A DNA stretch of 64,000 nt from Aurelia coerulea (lineage: Eukaryota; Cnidaria; Scyphozoa; Semaeostomeae; Ulmaridae). Positions 22,778-31,836 of the stretch are shown one piece after another; position 1 is the stretch's first letter; each line of letters starts with the position of its first letter. The stretch is taken from the NCBI GenBank assembly GCA_039566865.1, contig CM076954.1, positions 10,052,001 through 10,116,000 on the forward strand. The letters run 5' to 3'. Position numbers and translations under genes: made by a program. The notes beneath the pieces were generated by a model. That model saw nothing but the letters and a program-made list of their open reading frames with translations, was not told where the DNA came from and made no database searches.

Positions 22778-23263
22778 CTATTGCAGATAAGTAAATTGCT
22801 TATTTAGTCCATTAGGATAAAGAGTTTTTAAGTTAAAAATTAAGCGTTTCTCCAAGGTCTTGCGTTTGGTGGTGTCTTGAGGTGCATATAATAAGCCAAG
22901 AATGGACATGTCGGCAGTTGAATGGTTGGCTGAGTTGTAATGTTTGGATATGTTGCTGTCTGGATCGTTTTCGTGGTTTTCATCGAGGTGGATCTTGTTT
23001 CTTACATTACCTTTGTGTTCCCCAAAACGGTTGTTGATTTGTCGGGAGGTTTCGCCGATGTAGAAATATTGACATTTGGTGCAGATGATACAATAGATGA
23101 CGCAGGATGATGAACAGGTAAAGTTAGATCTGATATTGAAGGATCGGTTTTGGTTGGTGATAGTGGTCGATTGGTTGATGTAGGTGCAGGTCTGACAGAG
23201 GCGATGTTGGCAAGGGAAAGTACCAGGCAGTTGTGAGGTTGCTAGGTTGGTTTTGACTAGGGA
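22778..23263 (-). pseudogene. Penelope-like GIY-YIG endonuclease, C-terminal part
   Basis: An open frame of 161 codons ending in TAG, without an ATG because the 5' side is cut at the inverted repeat. It starts with a Cys-rich lead (FPCQHRLCQTCTYI, then CIICTKCQ), followed by the GIY-YIG endonuclease signature YFYIGETSRQINNRFGEH and the downstream part ISKHYNSANHSTADMSILG, ending KTLYPNGLNKQFTYLQ. This domain nicks target DNA for insertion in Penelope-like elements. The frame is unbroken, so this copy is young or was truncated at birth. Copies of the same family lie at 61,452-61,617 and 63,673-63,798. It differs from the Penelope-like protein at 59.6-61.5 kb, whose motif is KKYVGSTKTKFRQRF. 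Confidence 0.88.
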
Positions 23264-23625
23264 TTTTTGGTACTTAAATCATTTATATATTATATGACTT
23301 GTAAATTGCTTTGTTGATTACATGGGAAATTTTCAGCATTGGGCTGAAACTCACCATAGGGCTGGAATAACATCTCTCTTTGTTCAAGAAGGGATAAAAG
23401 TGTAATCCTCATAGTCACACCTAATTATAATTTAATCCCCATTGTGGTAAAATTGGATGCAGCGACATCATCAACATATTGGACTATTTTCATGACTGAA
23501 AAAAAAATTTGACACGTGGCAGCCCTAGGCTGAAAAAACTCCCATGTAATTGAAAATGTTGTTTATCTCGGGCGGGAGGGCTGAAATCCCAGCCCTACAG
23601 TGAAAACTCTCATGCAATCAGGCCC

Positions 23626-24236
23626 TTCAAAGTTTTAAAAGTTAATCTTTAACCTAAAGTAATGCTTCCGTGTAAGTACATTGTATATGCGGGGGAAGCA
23701 TGCCAAATGCACGTGATATTACATGTGATCTCTTAGGGAAAAGAGCTCACTAGGTGGCAAGGAGTAACCAATGCAAGCTAGTGACGTACTTGCGGTTGCG
23801 CTTTCGGAACTCAAACATTAATTTGCATGTGATCAGTTAATTCTGTCAATCACAGCGCGCTCTTGGAGGCTCTTTGTCAGCATAGTGTCAGCATATTTAG
23901 ACAGAATGTATACGCGGCTGTATTACATCGACTCACCGCAGTAAAAGTTTTTCAAACATTGAATTGAGACTGATTTCCAATTCAGGGAATCATTGCACAA
24001 AATAACTTGCGACTGTCTTGGGTCTTACCATCGATCCAGAGAATGGTGTGTCCTCCTTGCAAAAGTAGCTAATAGCAAAATCAAATCTTCTAACAGTCAA
24101 TTCTATTTCAAAGCTTCTTATCAACTATCTACTTTGCGGAAATGTTGCCTTGGTTAAGTTTCTTGAAAAATTGTCGGGAGTTTACAACTTTCAGGTAAGA
24201 AAAGTCGTTGACACCGTACCCTGTTCGTAAGGATCA
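23626..24236. other. Non-coding stretch, no supported feature
   Basis: Unique sequence. Around 24,144-24,194 a plus-strand open stretch (reads MLPWLSFLKNCREFTTF) ends at a good donor, CAGGTAAGAAAAG, but with only one splice-like edge I do not call it an exon. Confidence 0.3.
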
Positions 24237-24497
24237 AATCAAATCATCAAATCATAATCAAGTCATAATCATTATTTACAGTTGGTGTGACAATAGTTAT
24301 AGGAAAACTAATTTATACCAACTATTTACAATATAATTCACAAATATGTCTAAGAAATAATATTTACAAGCTACATAACATAATGGACAGGCTATTTACA
24401 AATTTCACAATTACACTGCTCACCCGTCCAGGTTCTAATCTTTCTTTTAAAGGAAACAAAAAGAAGTTGCTCTTTTCACTTGAAAATTAGTAGATAA
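24237..24497 (-). mobile_element. 5'-truncated LINE 3' end
   Basis: On the minus strand SFKRKIRTWTGEQCNCEICK at the start is the C-terminal motif of a LINE family seen twice more here (49,799-50,062 and 31,097-31,290: W.GE.CNCR.C...Q.GF). A short AT-rich 3' UTR follows and ends in an imperfect tail of ATGATTTG/ATTATGACTTG units at 24,237-24,275. It is a typical short LINE insertion, copied from the 3' end only. Confidence 0.7.
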
Positions 24498-24567
24498 ATC
24501 AGCCTTGAATATGAAGATGGCAATGATTTCTAAATTACATCGAATTTAGTAATGGATCAGTACTTAC

Positions 24568-24624
24568 TTCTTCGCAAAATGAATCGAGGAAGAATATGGA
24601 ACATTTGGCAGCCTCCATCTTTGC
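24568..24624 (-). CDS. Candidate host micro-exon (57 nt)
   Basis: On the minus strand the acceptor TTCTTCTTATAG is followed by 57 nt and the near-consensus donor GTAAGTACTG. Two frames are open. One reads AKMEAAKCSIFFLDSFCEE as 19 whole codons. The other takes one base from the preceding exon, reads KDGGCQMFHILPRFILRR, and leaves one base, which joins in phase to the candidate exon at 18,961-19,100 downstream. I do not recognise the protein. Strong splice sites on both sides of so short a stretch make chance less likely, but not negligible. Confidence 0.4.
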
Positions 24625-24703
24625 CTATAAGAAGAACAGTCATAATACATAGGATATCATCAAAAACTATATGAACATAGCACAAAAGAGGTTGCTACCT
24701 AAA

Positions 24704-24838
24704 GGCTGCCCTCCACTGCAGTAGTTTTGGTCGGCGACCAGCGCGTTGATCTAGTGCGCATGCTCTCTAACAACAGAGCATGTGCTCTAGGCAAACGTGC
24801 TGGTTGCCGACCAAAACTACTGCAAGCGGAGGTCGGCC
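24704..24838. repeat. Short foldback element next to a MITE
   Basis: An inverted repeat of about 40 bp: TGCAGTAGTTTTGGTCGGC on the left and GCCGACCAAAACTACTGCA on the right, with GACCAGC/GCTGGTT further in and CTGCCCTCC/GGAGGTCGG further out, around a ~50-bp spacer rich in alternating AGAGCATG units. It is probably a tiny MITE. The TTAA of the next element lies at its right border. Confidence 0.75.
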
Positions 24839-24842
24839 TTAA

Positions 24843-25571
24843 CCCTATTCCACGTGGGGTCTTTGCATTCACTCCTCACGTGGGGGGGGGGCATTATGGC
24901 CCCCCCTAATTATATAAAAAACCAATAGGGTTATGAACTTGTAACTTGGTAGATAGTATCTCCAACCTATTGTGCATCTAATTAAGTAATTATATTCCAA
25001 TTAGTCACGTGACCTGTTGCTAGGCAACTAATTATCTTGAGAGCAGTCTGCGATATGCTTATGTATGGGAACTAATATAATATCAAATATTTCTAAGAAA
25101 ACAAAGTTTATCCTAATAAATGATCAATATTCTAGTAAAGCAATAGGTTTTCTCGCAAAATACTGTATTCAACTTTTATTTTTCAGACATCTATTCAAAC
25201 AATGACGTCATAAAGATCTATGACATCATTGTTCTAAAAACTATAAATGTAAACAAAAATTAAAAAACTATATATCATATAAAAGGTCTTGACAAGAGCA
25301 ATTCAATGAGACTAATTAGAACAAAATCAGACGAGGGTTGGCAAAATTAGAAGCATTTTACTGTTTTCTTTTGTGACCCCTCTCCAAATAAGGGCAATTA
25401 ATGGTCATGTGACACATCAAAATTCGAAAAAAATATTCAGAATATTGTAGGTCATTAAATTTTAGGAAAAGTCAGTTAGTACCAGCCCTCTAACTGCAAT
25501 GGTTTAAGCACTGCATAGCAATGTTTGGTTGGGGGGCCATAATGGCCCCCCCCCCCCCCCGTGGAATAGGG
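24843..25571. mobile_element. piggyBac-type MITE, copy 3 (729 bp)
   Basis: Perfect TTAA on both sides (24,839-24,842; 25,572-25,575). Ends CCCTATTCCACGTGGGG and the complement of CCCCGTGGAATAGGG. Each end has a G-run/C-run hairpin around CATTATGG or CCATAATGG (24,883-24,906; 25,529-25,560). The interior holds TGACGTCA at 25,203 and TCACGTGA near 25,014. No ORF is recognised. Same plan as copies 1 and 2, with different terminal and interior sequence, so they are relatives rather than recent sisters. Confidence 0.85.
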
Positions 25572-26700
25572 TTAAGAAGCTGCAACTGGAGACGAGCAGT
25601 ATGCGATAACAACTATGCTGCTACAACTTCCTATTCTTCAAATCATTCCATGACATCAATGATTTTCCATTTTACATTTTTCATGAAACCGAGAGACACA
25701 TGACACACAGAACGATCAAATTGGTTGAATTATAACCTCTTCAAGATTTGGTCACCGGGTAGAAGCCTTTGAAAAACTACCGAATGGTTTCATCAGTTGA
25801 AGATGTTGTGGCGCAGAGGTGTAATCCTCCGACTTTGCAGCCAGAACAGTCAGATGGACAGGGCTCGATACATATCCAATTGATTGCAGGCACATGCTGC
25901 GCAAATTCTGCCAGCTCTTTTGATCTAGGGAAAGCCAATTGAACATGAGGCAGGGACTCAATAGTGCATTTATGAATTGAAGAACAATTTCTACTCTTCC
26001 ACATGTTTTCACTTCTCTACTGTCTTGCCTTGCTCGCCTCACATCTTCAAACTGTTTGGTTCACACAAGAGACGGTCAGAAAGACCAATATTCTCCAAAT
26101 AACAACAAAGAAATTTCAAAGGCAACAAGGCCTACAAGAATGCAAACAAGGCTGTGAAGAACCGTGCATCTTACCTTCAATATTCCAATCTGATATTTCT
26201 AACAAATTTTGGAAGACAAATTCTTGAAATAATTCCAGATCTCTGATAACAAAGTTCTACGAAATGGAAAAATGGGCTGATAAATGAAAACGCGTACCGA
26301 AACTCGAGCAACTCAGGGAATTTGGGAGAATATGTATCACATCAAAAATATATTCAATTGTATCATGTATACCTTCCTTGGTCATAGAGTCACAAATATC
26401 CGTTGCTTTTCAAAACAAGGCCCTTATTAGATTTAATCCAAGTAACCCGAGTTTTCGTTCTGGCTCTGTAAAAAAAACGAAAACCAGGGCAGCTTGGGAA
26501 AAATGCACAAGTATGATTAAATCAAAGCAAATACGTTAAACCCTTGACATTGTGATATCATATCAAAGGGAAGGTAGCAGAAATGTGTTTCTACCTTGTT
26601 CAGACATAAACCTAAGTCAGTATCCTTCAAATGAAGACGTATCTCGGAGAACAAATGACAAAGAAAGCTATGGGTCATTGAAGGAACAGTAAAACTTTAA
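25572..26700. other. Unassigned stretch with two weak ORFs
   Basis: Minus strand 25,777-26,004 reads 75 codons with a Cys-rich middle (NWICIEPCPSDCSGCKVGG); an acceptor-like TTTCCCTAG sits inside it and a GTAG at its end, but the phase does not match the exon at 24.6 kb. Plus strand 26,003-26,227 reads 74 codons that begin with a signal-peptide-like stretch (MFSLLYCLALLASHLQTVW) and hold ECKQGCEEPC. Neither is recognised. 26,230-26,700 shows nothing I can support. Confidence 0.25.
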
Positions 26701-26724
26701 TTGCGTTTTTAAGACAGCTCTTCT

Positions 26725-28500
26725 TTAATTTGTGAAAACATGGAGATAAAAATGAAAAATATTCAGTCTCCAATAATATTCAATATAAACAGTCTCCTTA
26801 GATTTGATAAAATGTCCTTGGAAATCAAGATTTATGTCCGAAGTGTTTGTCTGGTCTTTTTTAACAAAAATTGCGTGGAATTTGTTAAGGTTAGCAATCA
26901 TTTCATTTTTTTTGGAGCCAAGAGAGAGCGTTGTTTGTTTCAAATTCAAGAACCTTGACAAGATCCGGCAAGGATTTGGAAAAGAAAGCTAGCGTACTAT
27001 CAGCAGCATAATTGTGCATGGTTGCTTGCTTTATGAAAGAGAAAAGATCATTTATGTAGAAATTGAAAAGAATAGGACCTAACGCTAATCCTTGGGGTAC
27101 TCCTGATACTATTTCTTGAAAAGACCTGCAGACATTATTTGTCCGGACACTCTGCTTCCGTTTTTTTCAGATAGGAATAGACAAGAACCAATGCATTTTC
27201 ATCATAAGCCATACGCACGAAGTTTGGCTATTATCAAGTCGTGCGGGATGCAATCAAAACCTTTGACAGATCCATCAAGACGGACCCTACAATGAAGTTA
27301 TTGTCAGCCTAGATTTCCACTCTTCTACAAGTTTAATCAAAACATGCTGTATACCGTAGGCTGTTCGATAAGCTGCAATAAAGATCGAAAGGGTCTTATC
27401 AAGGAAGGGGCTGAGCTGTTTCTTTAGAATTTTTTCAAAGATTCTGGAAAACGGGTTAAGTATACTGACTGGACGATAATTTCTCTCCACAGTACGAACG
27501 GGTTCACCTTTGTCTAAAGGGCAAACTGCTGCAGTTTTTGCTTTCTGGGGAAATATGAAATTGCAAATGCTGCAATTGATGGCGTTAGTAAGAGGGACAG
27601 CTAAATCATCGCTAGCCAGAGAAACAAGTTTTGGTGGAATTTGATCAACACCTGTTGATTTACTGCCATCGAGCATTTTCAATTGGAGCCATACATCTCT
27701 AGCTGTAACCTCATTGAAAGAAAAGGATTCAAAAGTATGTTCAGGGTCTTGAAGTATGGCTAGAATACTCGGATGGTCCATATATTTATCAAGAATTAAC
27801 ATGACAATTTCTCGATCATCATCAATCAAATTCGTAATCGCAATGCTGAAAGGTTTCTTACCGGAAGTATTTTCGACGTTATTTATGTAATAATCGTTAA
27901 AGATCTCACATAAATCATGATCATTGGTAACTATTTTGTCATCTATAACCAATGAGATATCAGTATCAGTTAGCACACCTTCATTTGAGAGAAAAGGTTT
28001 TACCAGATCCCAGAAAGCTTTATTGGACATGAGACCATTGCTGGTGACTCTCCTGAAGTGATTCTTAATGGATATTTTACGTAGGGCAACGCAGCGATTT
28101 CGTTGCTTCTTAAAAGCTACTTCATTTTGTTTTGAATGTTGTTTATTTTATCTTGTTTTAAACCTAGAACGAGCATACATAGCTTTTTTCAGCTCTGGAT
28201 TCATAAAGGGTGCATTACTTCCCCTCAGAAACTTTGTTTTGATGGGAGCGTGTTTGTCCACTATATTTCGGAAAGTATTGGTCAGATGATCGTAGGATTT
28301 ATCCGGGTTAGTCTCGTTGCATTCAAATTGGGCTTGCTTTACACCAATCAAGAAATTTTTTCAGGAACGAACTTTCTGTAGCTGCGGTATTTTATTTGTT
28401 TCGGCTTTAGCCTAGGAACAGTTGATTTCATAGTGGTAGCTACGAGACCATGATAGTAACTTAGACCTACTTCAAAAACGGAGGTTTTCTGGAAATACCT
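26725..28500 (-). pseudogene. LINE B end of endonuclease, linker and reverse transcriptase
   Basis: Starts in the last part of the endonuclease (TSVFEVGLSYYHGLV), then the linker (HAPIKTKFLRGSNAPFM), a 247-codon open part (27,287-28,030) with GSKSTGVDQIPPKL and RNYRPVSILNPFSRIFEKI, and further frames with the VSGVPQGLALGPILFNFYIN block (about 27,090-27,150). The active site reads NYAADSTLAFF near 27,010: the first of the two catalytic Asp residues is Ala, so the enzyme would be dead even apart from the frame breaks. The reading fades at the thumb. Such proteins copy element RNA at the nicked target. Confidence 0.88.
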
Positions 28501-29417
28501 ATGTATAAGTATGTATGTTAAAATTTGCCACAAAAGTAAAGATTTACAAAGTTTAAGCATGAGCGATAGGACACCAAGTGTGTGCCACCTTAACGTTATT
28601 TTGATAGCGAGCCACCTTAATCAATTGTTTTTTAGTGTTTTTGCCTATTTTTACTTGTTTTGAAATTTTTGGTAGCGAGCCACCTTAGGTGGATCTGCAC
28701 TTAAGGTGGCTCACTACCAAAAATTTCAAAATAGCGAAACCGCGATAAGGTGGCTCACTACCAAGTTAAAATAGGCAAAAACACTAAAAAACAATTGATT
28801 AAGGTGGCTCGCTACCAAAATAACGTTAAGGTGGCACACACTTGGTGTCCTATCGCTAATGGTTTAAGTATAATAAAAAAGATACAGTACAATTTACATC
28901 AAACAGCGTTGCGTTGATCAATACAAGTTAAGATCACCCCTAATTAAAGTGGCAGGGATAGCATTAAAAGGTCGAGTTGACCTTATTTTCATAATGGTCC
29001 CATTACAGGTGGTTGCAAACAAAAACAGAAAAAAAAAAAAACAAAACAAATCAATAGATGTTAGTTTGATCATGGATAAAGTATAATTTAGTAAGGCCGA
29101 AATCATGAATGTGGGGGAGGATGCGTAGTTTTAGTAGAAGTATATATGTTGTCTTCTTCTCTCTGTATATTTTGGAAAAAATTGTCTTTGATCTTGTGTT
29201 TGAACAAGTTGATATTGTTTGTGGATTTTTAAGCAGAAGAAAGTTTAGTCCATATTTTTGGTCCGAAGTACGACAGGAATTTTTGGTCAGTGTTACTTTT
29301 GCGAAATGGAAGCTTTAATTTAAGCTTTGATCTTCGTGTTACTCGGTTTTGGTTGATTGGGAGGAATATTTCGTCAGTATAAGCTGGAGCTGTTCCTTTG
29401 AAGAATTTCATTATGTT
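28501..29417 (-). mobile_element. 5'-truncated LINE inserted in LINE B
   Basis: Between the two TACCT sites the minus strand starts in a different LINE C-terminus: MKFFKGTAPAYTDEIF, then FGPKIWTKLSSA and, past a stop, INLFKHKIKDNFF. A 3' UTR and an A/T-rich end with ACATACATAC follow. Only the last ~90 codons plus the UTR were copied, as usual for 5'-truncated LINE insertions. It contains the foldback at 28,558-28,861. Confidence 0.75.
28558..28861. mobile_element. 304-bp foldback element with 7-bp target duplication
   Basis: Flanked by GTTTAAG on both sides (28,551-28,557; 28,862-28,868). Ends CATGAGCGATAGGACACC and the complement of GGTGTCCTATCGCTAATG. The arms match for about 100 bp outward from near the centre with one or two mismatches; one arm has a ~30-bp gap (GTAGTGAGCCACCTTATCGC... 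lacking on the left). The phrase AAGGTGGCTCGCTACCAA recurs four or five times in both orientations. No ORF; class unknown. Confidence 0.88.
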
Positions 29418-29420
29418 TAC

Positions 29421-29855
29421 CTGGGTATGTTCGTTAAAATAACGTCAATAGATGAGCTATGGTTCTTTGTGAAACAAGTTTTCGACGTCACTAAAATTGG
29501 ACAGACCGAACACATCACAAAAAGAAGCAAATTTGTAAAAACCGGGATCTGTTTTACTTTGAGTATCAATATTGATATCGCCCATTAAAATAATGTTATC
29601 GTACCGATCTAATGCACGATTTAAGGAAGTGGGCAGATCTGAGAGAAATGTTTCTATATTTACATTCGGGGGACGGTAAATACTATACATTATCTATTTC
29701 TTTTTTGCAACTACCAGTTCAGAACACAATAACTCAAGAGAAGGGACTTCAAAAGTGGGCACCCTGTTGCAAATAATGCCATTTCTTGAGTATTGCATGA
29801 CACCTCCTCCAAATTCAGACCTATTCTGACGTATTGGACTTTTATAATTATTAAT
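29421..29855 (-). pseudogene. LINE B endonuclease, N-terminal part
   Basis: Apurinic-type endonuclease of a LINE on the minus strand. It starts about SEFGGGVMQYSR (29,835), then VPTFEVPSLELLCSELVV, SIYRPPNVNIETFL and the catalytic-region block IILMGDINIDTQS (29,590), then HSSSIDVILTNIP at the insertion site. At least two frame changes are needed (near 29,690 and 29,470). The 5' part with the first catalytic Asn/Glu is missing. Confidence 0.82.
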
Positions 29856-30640
29856 GAGAAACCAGGCCCGTAGGAGTGTTTTTCAGATTGGAGGGGCACT
29901 AATTTACACCGAAGGGGCAAAGGTCCCGGGGTCCGGGGGCGAAGCCCCCGGAAAAATCGTTCGGTCAATGCCCTCTTTCCTCTTGGCAACGCCCTTCTGT
30001 GCATTGCTGAAAGGGCATTTTATGCTCGGAGGTCCTGAAGAAAAAGTAGGAAATTTACGAATCCACATACTCTGATGCTAAGCTTCTTCTTAGAAGGCAG
30101 TCAGTATACCGGTAGATAGAATATATTTCAAACAGGTTAGCTAAAATCAAACTACGAAAGGATCAGAATACTTTGTCAAGAGCATTGTGTAAGATTTACT
30201 TCATATTTGATTTACGAAAGTCATCACAAAATTTTCATGGCGTCCTACGAGAGCCATGGCATGACCAGAGTAAATTAAATGGGCGGAATTGATATGAGGG
30301 GGTGTGGGGAAACCCCCAGGAAAATTGTTGGGGCCACGCCCTTTACTTTGGCTTAGAATGCATCTCCCAATATCATGCTTGCCATTAGCGACAAGGAAAT
30401 TTTGATAGTTTTTTTACAGTTATCTTATAAATTGGAGCATTTGGAAAAATTTTGAAGAAATATCCTTTACTTTGGCTTAGAATGCATCCCCTGATTCCAT
30501 ATTTGCCAATGCTAAAATGGAAGATTTGACATTTCTCGGAAAATTCTTTCCCAGCTATACCCAGATTTTTCTCTTCGGTTTTCGAGGGATCTCGAGGACC
30601 ACGCCACTGCTCGTTAGTTTAGATATGATTATTGATTATG
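29856..30640. other. Non-coding, GC hairpin and a 127-bp direct repeat
   Basis: A strong hairpin GTCCGGGGGCGAAGCCCCCGG lies at about 29,931-29,951, a form common in non-autonomous invertebrate repeats. The phrase CCTTTACTTTGGCTTAGAAT occurs at about 30,341 and 30,468 and starts a degenerate tandem pair of ~127 bp. No gene is seen. Confidence 0.5.
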
Positions 30641-30644
30641 TAAT

Positions 30645-30790
30645 CTATATGAGAAATTCGTTTACGATTCTGACAAGGTTGAGTTTATCAACTCTGTCGT
30701 TGTGCACATGTTTCACCATCAGGTGGTTGAGGCGGTAGTTTGCTGTTGTTGAACTTAGATAGGTCTTGACTCGCTTCAATGCCAAGGGTC
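30645..30790 (-). pseudogene. Possible BEL/Pao-type integrase scrap
   Basis: The minus-strand reading NYRLNHLMVKHVHNDRVDKL resembles the H-x-H zinc-binding start of a BEL/Pao or related integrase, where a phrase like RL..LMV.H.H......G is usual. Only about 45 codons remain and no other domain is near, so this is a weak call. Confidence 0.2.
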
Positions 30791-31060
30791 CGGGGGGGGG
30801 GTACATAACAAATTTAGGGTACGGGTATGTGCCGCCCATATGGGCGGGTTTTTGGGCCTAAAATTCTCTAAACAAGGGTCCTTTTTGGCAGATTTTCGAT
30901 AAACAAGGGTAGGGTTCTGCTGAGATTCGCAAAAAATGGTTAAAATGGGCAGCTTTCAGTCAAAATTCATCATAAAAGTGGGTAAAAGCAAGTTTGGGTA
31001 ATTAGAAGAGGGTAGCTTTCTGAAAACCGGGTGGCAGACCCCCGTCCATCCTCAAGTCAT

Positions 31061-31061
<1 letters not shown>
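30791..31061. other. Unassigned, G-run and GGGTA-rich phrases
   Basis: A G-run at 30,791-30,800 is followed by repeated GGGTA/GGGTAG-like phrases (ACAAGGGTAGGG, GTGGGTAAAAG, AGAGGGTAGC). It looks like the end of a worn non-autonomous element with the right border near 31,045; no terminal repeats were proven. Confidence 0.3.

Positions 31062-31096
<35 letters not shown>
31062..31096. repeat. (ATT)n microsatellite, tail of LINE C
   Basis: About eleven ATT units. On the minus strand this is an (AAT)n run that follows the 3' UTR of LINE C directly, as is usual for this LINE type. Confidence 0.9.
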
Positions 31097-31097
<1 letters not shown>

Positions 31098-31836
31098 ACA
31101 TCTATTTAAAGTAGGCTAAAAAGTGAATAGCTAAATTACAGCTAATTAAGGCCTACTATTTACAATATATATAATTTACAATAAAACTATTAATATACAT
31201 TACAGACAAATGAGAGTTAAAATATATCATTTTAGAAAACCAATTTGCTGGATGTATACTTTGCAAAGCCTATAGTTGCATTTTCCACCATTCCAACGCA
31301 GCAGAGAAAATGTCCAAATTTTCCTTTAGAATTTTTGCAGGGATGCAGTCAACTGGAGAGGCTTTTCTTGGATTGAGTTGTCTAATCTTAATAGCAACCT
31401 CTTCGGTGGCGACCTTTCTGAAATCAAATTTGTCGGAACACTTAATAGTATTTTTAATTTTGCAAATACTTGGATGAGCTTCGTATTTCTTAACAGATTT
31501 GTCAATTGGATCTAGTATATCACTTGTTGGTAGCAAAAGTGAGTCATTTACAGAGATCCATAAACTATCTGTGATGTTTGCGAAATACTGGTTGAAAATC
31601 TCTGCAATTTGAGAGTCCTGATTAACCATTTTCCCGTCTTCGATCAAAGAGATGGAAGAATTTACTTGCACTTTGTCTGAGAACAGTGGCTTTACTGTCT
31701 TCCAAAACTTATGATTATCGGTAAGCTTACCAAGGTCGATGTCCCTATAGTAGTCAAATTTGGCCCTACGTAGTAATTTCACGCATTTGTTCCTCTGCTT
31801 TTTGAAAGCGTTGAGATTTTCCTCAAGTGCTATCAT
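31097..31836 (-). pseudogene. LINE C linker, start of reverse transcriptase, and C-terminal end
   Basis: Open frame of 188 codons (31,270-31,836). It has the linker (EENLNAFKKQRNKCVKLLRR), FWKTVKPLFSD, the IAEIFNQYFANI block, and the first reverse-transcriptase block IRQLNPRKASPVDCIPAKIL. It then breaks at about 31,300; in the next frame CNYRLCKVYIQQIGFLK is the family's C-terminal end. Roughly 400 codons including the Y-x-D-D active site are missing between them. The 3' UTR (31,097-31,240) resembles that of the LINE end at 50,070-50,350, both ending in TAG(G)CCTACTTTAAATA. Confidence 0.85.

Larger units (their letters stand above)
22516..23295 (-). mobile_element. Penelope-like element fragment with 13-bp target duplication
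   Basis: GACTTGTAAATTG occurs at 22,503-22,515 and again at 23,296-23,308, marking a clean insertion into the surrounding MITE. Inside, a perfect 33-bp inverted repeat lies at 22,562-22,594 and 23,263-23,295 (it contains AAATGATTTAAGTACC); the first 46 bp on the left lie outside it. This fits the known habit of Penelope-like elements to carry short tail extensions and inverted partial terminal repeats. The body is the 3' end of an element: the endonuclease coding end, then a 3' region with the GCTCGAAACGTCGT module. The reverse transcriptase is absent (5' truncation). Confidence 0.8.
22415..23625. mobile_element. MITE with 26-bp inverted ends, split by a Penelope-like insertion
   Basis: The left end GGGCCTGATTACATGGGAG (then TTTTCAC) at 22,415-22,440 is inverted at 23,600-23,625 with three mismatches. 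Inner copies of the same ATTACATGGGA and GGGCTG...CAGCCC phrases occur near 23,318, 23,390 and 23,535, so the subterminal parts are also inverted repeats. Without the nested insertion the element is about 430 bp. No clear target duplication was found, so the superfamily is unknown. Confidence 0.7.
26700..29855 (-). mobile_element. LINE B (Jockey/CR1-like), split by a nested LINE
   Basis: Minus-strand non-LTR retrotransposon running from the endonuclease (29,855-29,421) to the reverse transcriptase (28,500-26,725). The reading is interrupted by a ~0.92-kb insertion flanked by TACCT (28,496-28,500 and 29,418-29,422); with it removed, the endonuclease frame runs on from ...VILTNIP to RYFQKTSVFEVGLS. 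The 5' end is cut near 29,855, so any ORF1 is missing, and the 3' end fades near 26,700 with no clear tail. Confidence 0.85.

Noticed and set aside
25777..26004. Cys-rich minus ORF as a further exon of the 18.9-24.6 kb candidate gene
   Set aside because: Its possible splice phase does not fit the exon at 24,568-24,624 and its acceptor is weak.
29931..29951. GC hairpin GTCCGGGGGCGAAGCCCCCGG as a terminator
   Set aside because: No T-run follows and the setting is eukaryotic; similar hairpins are common in non-autonomous repeats.
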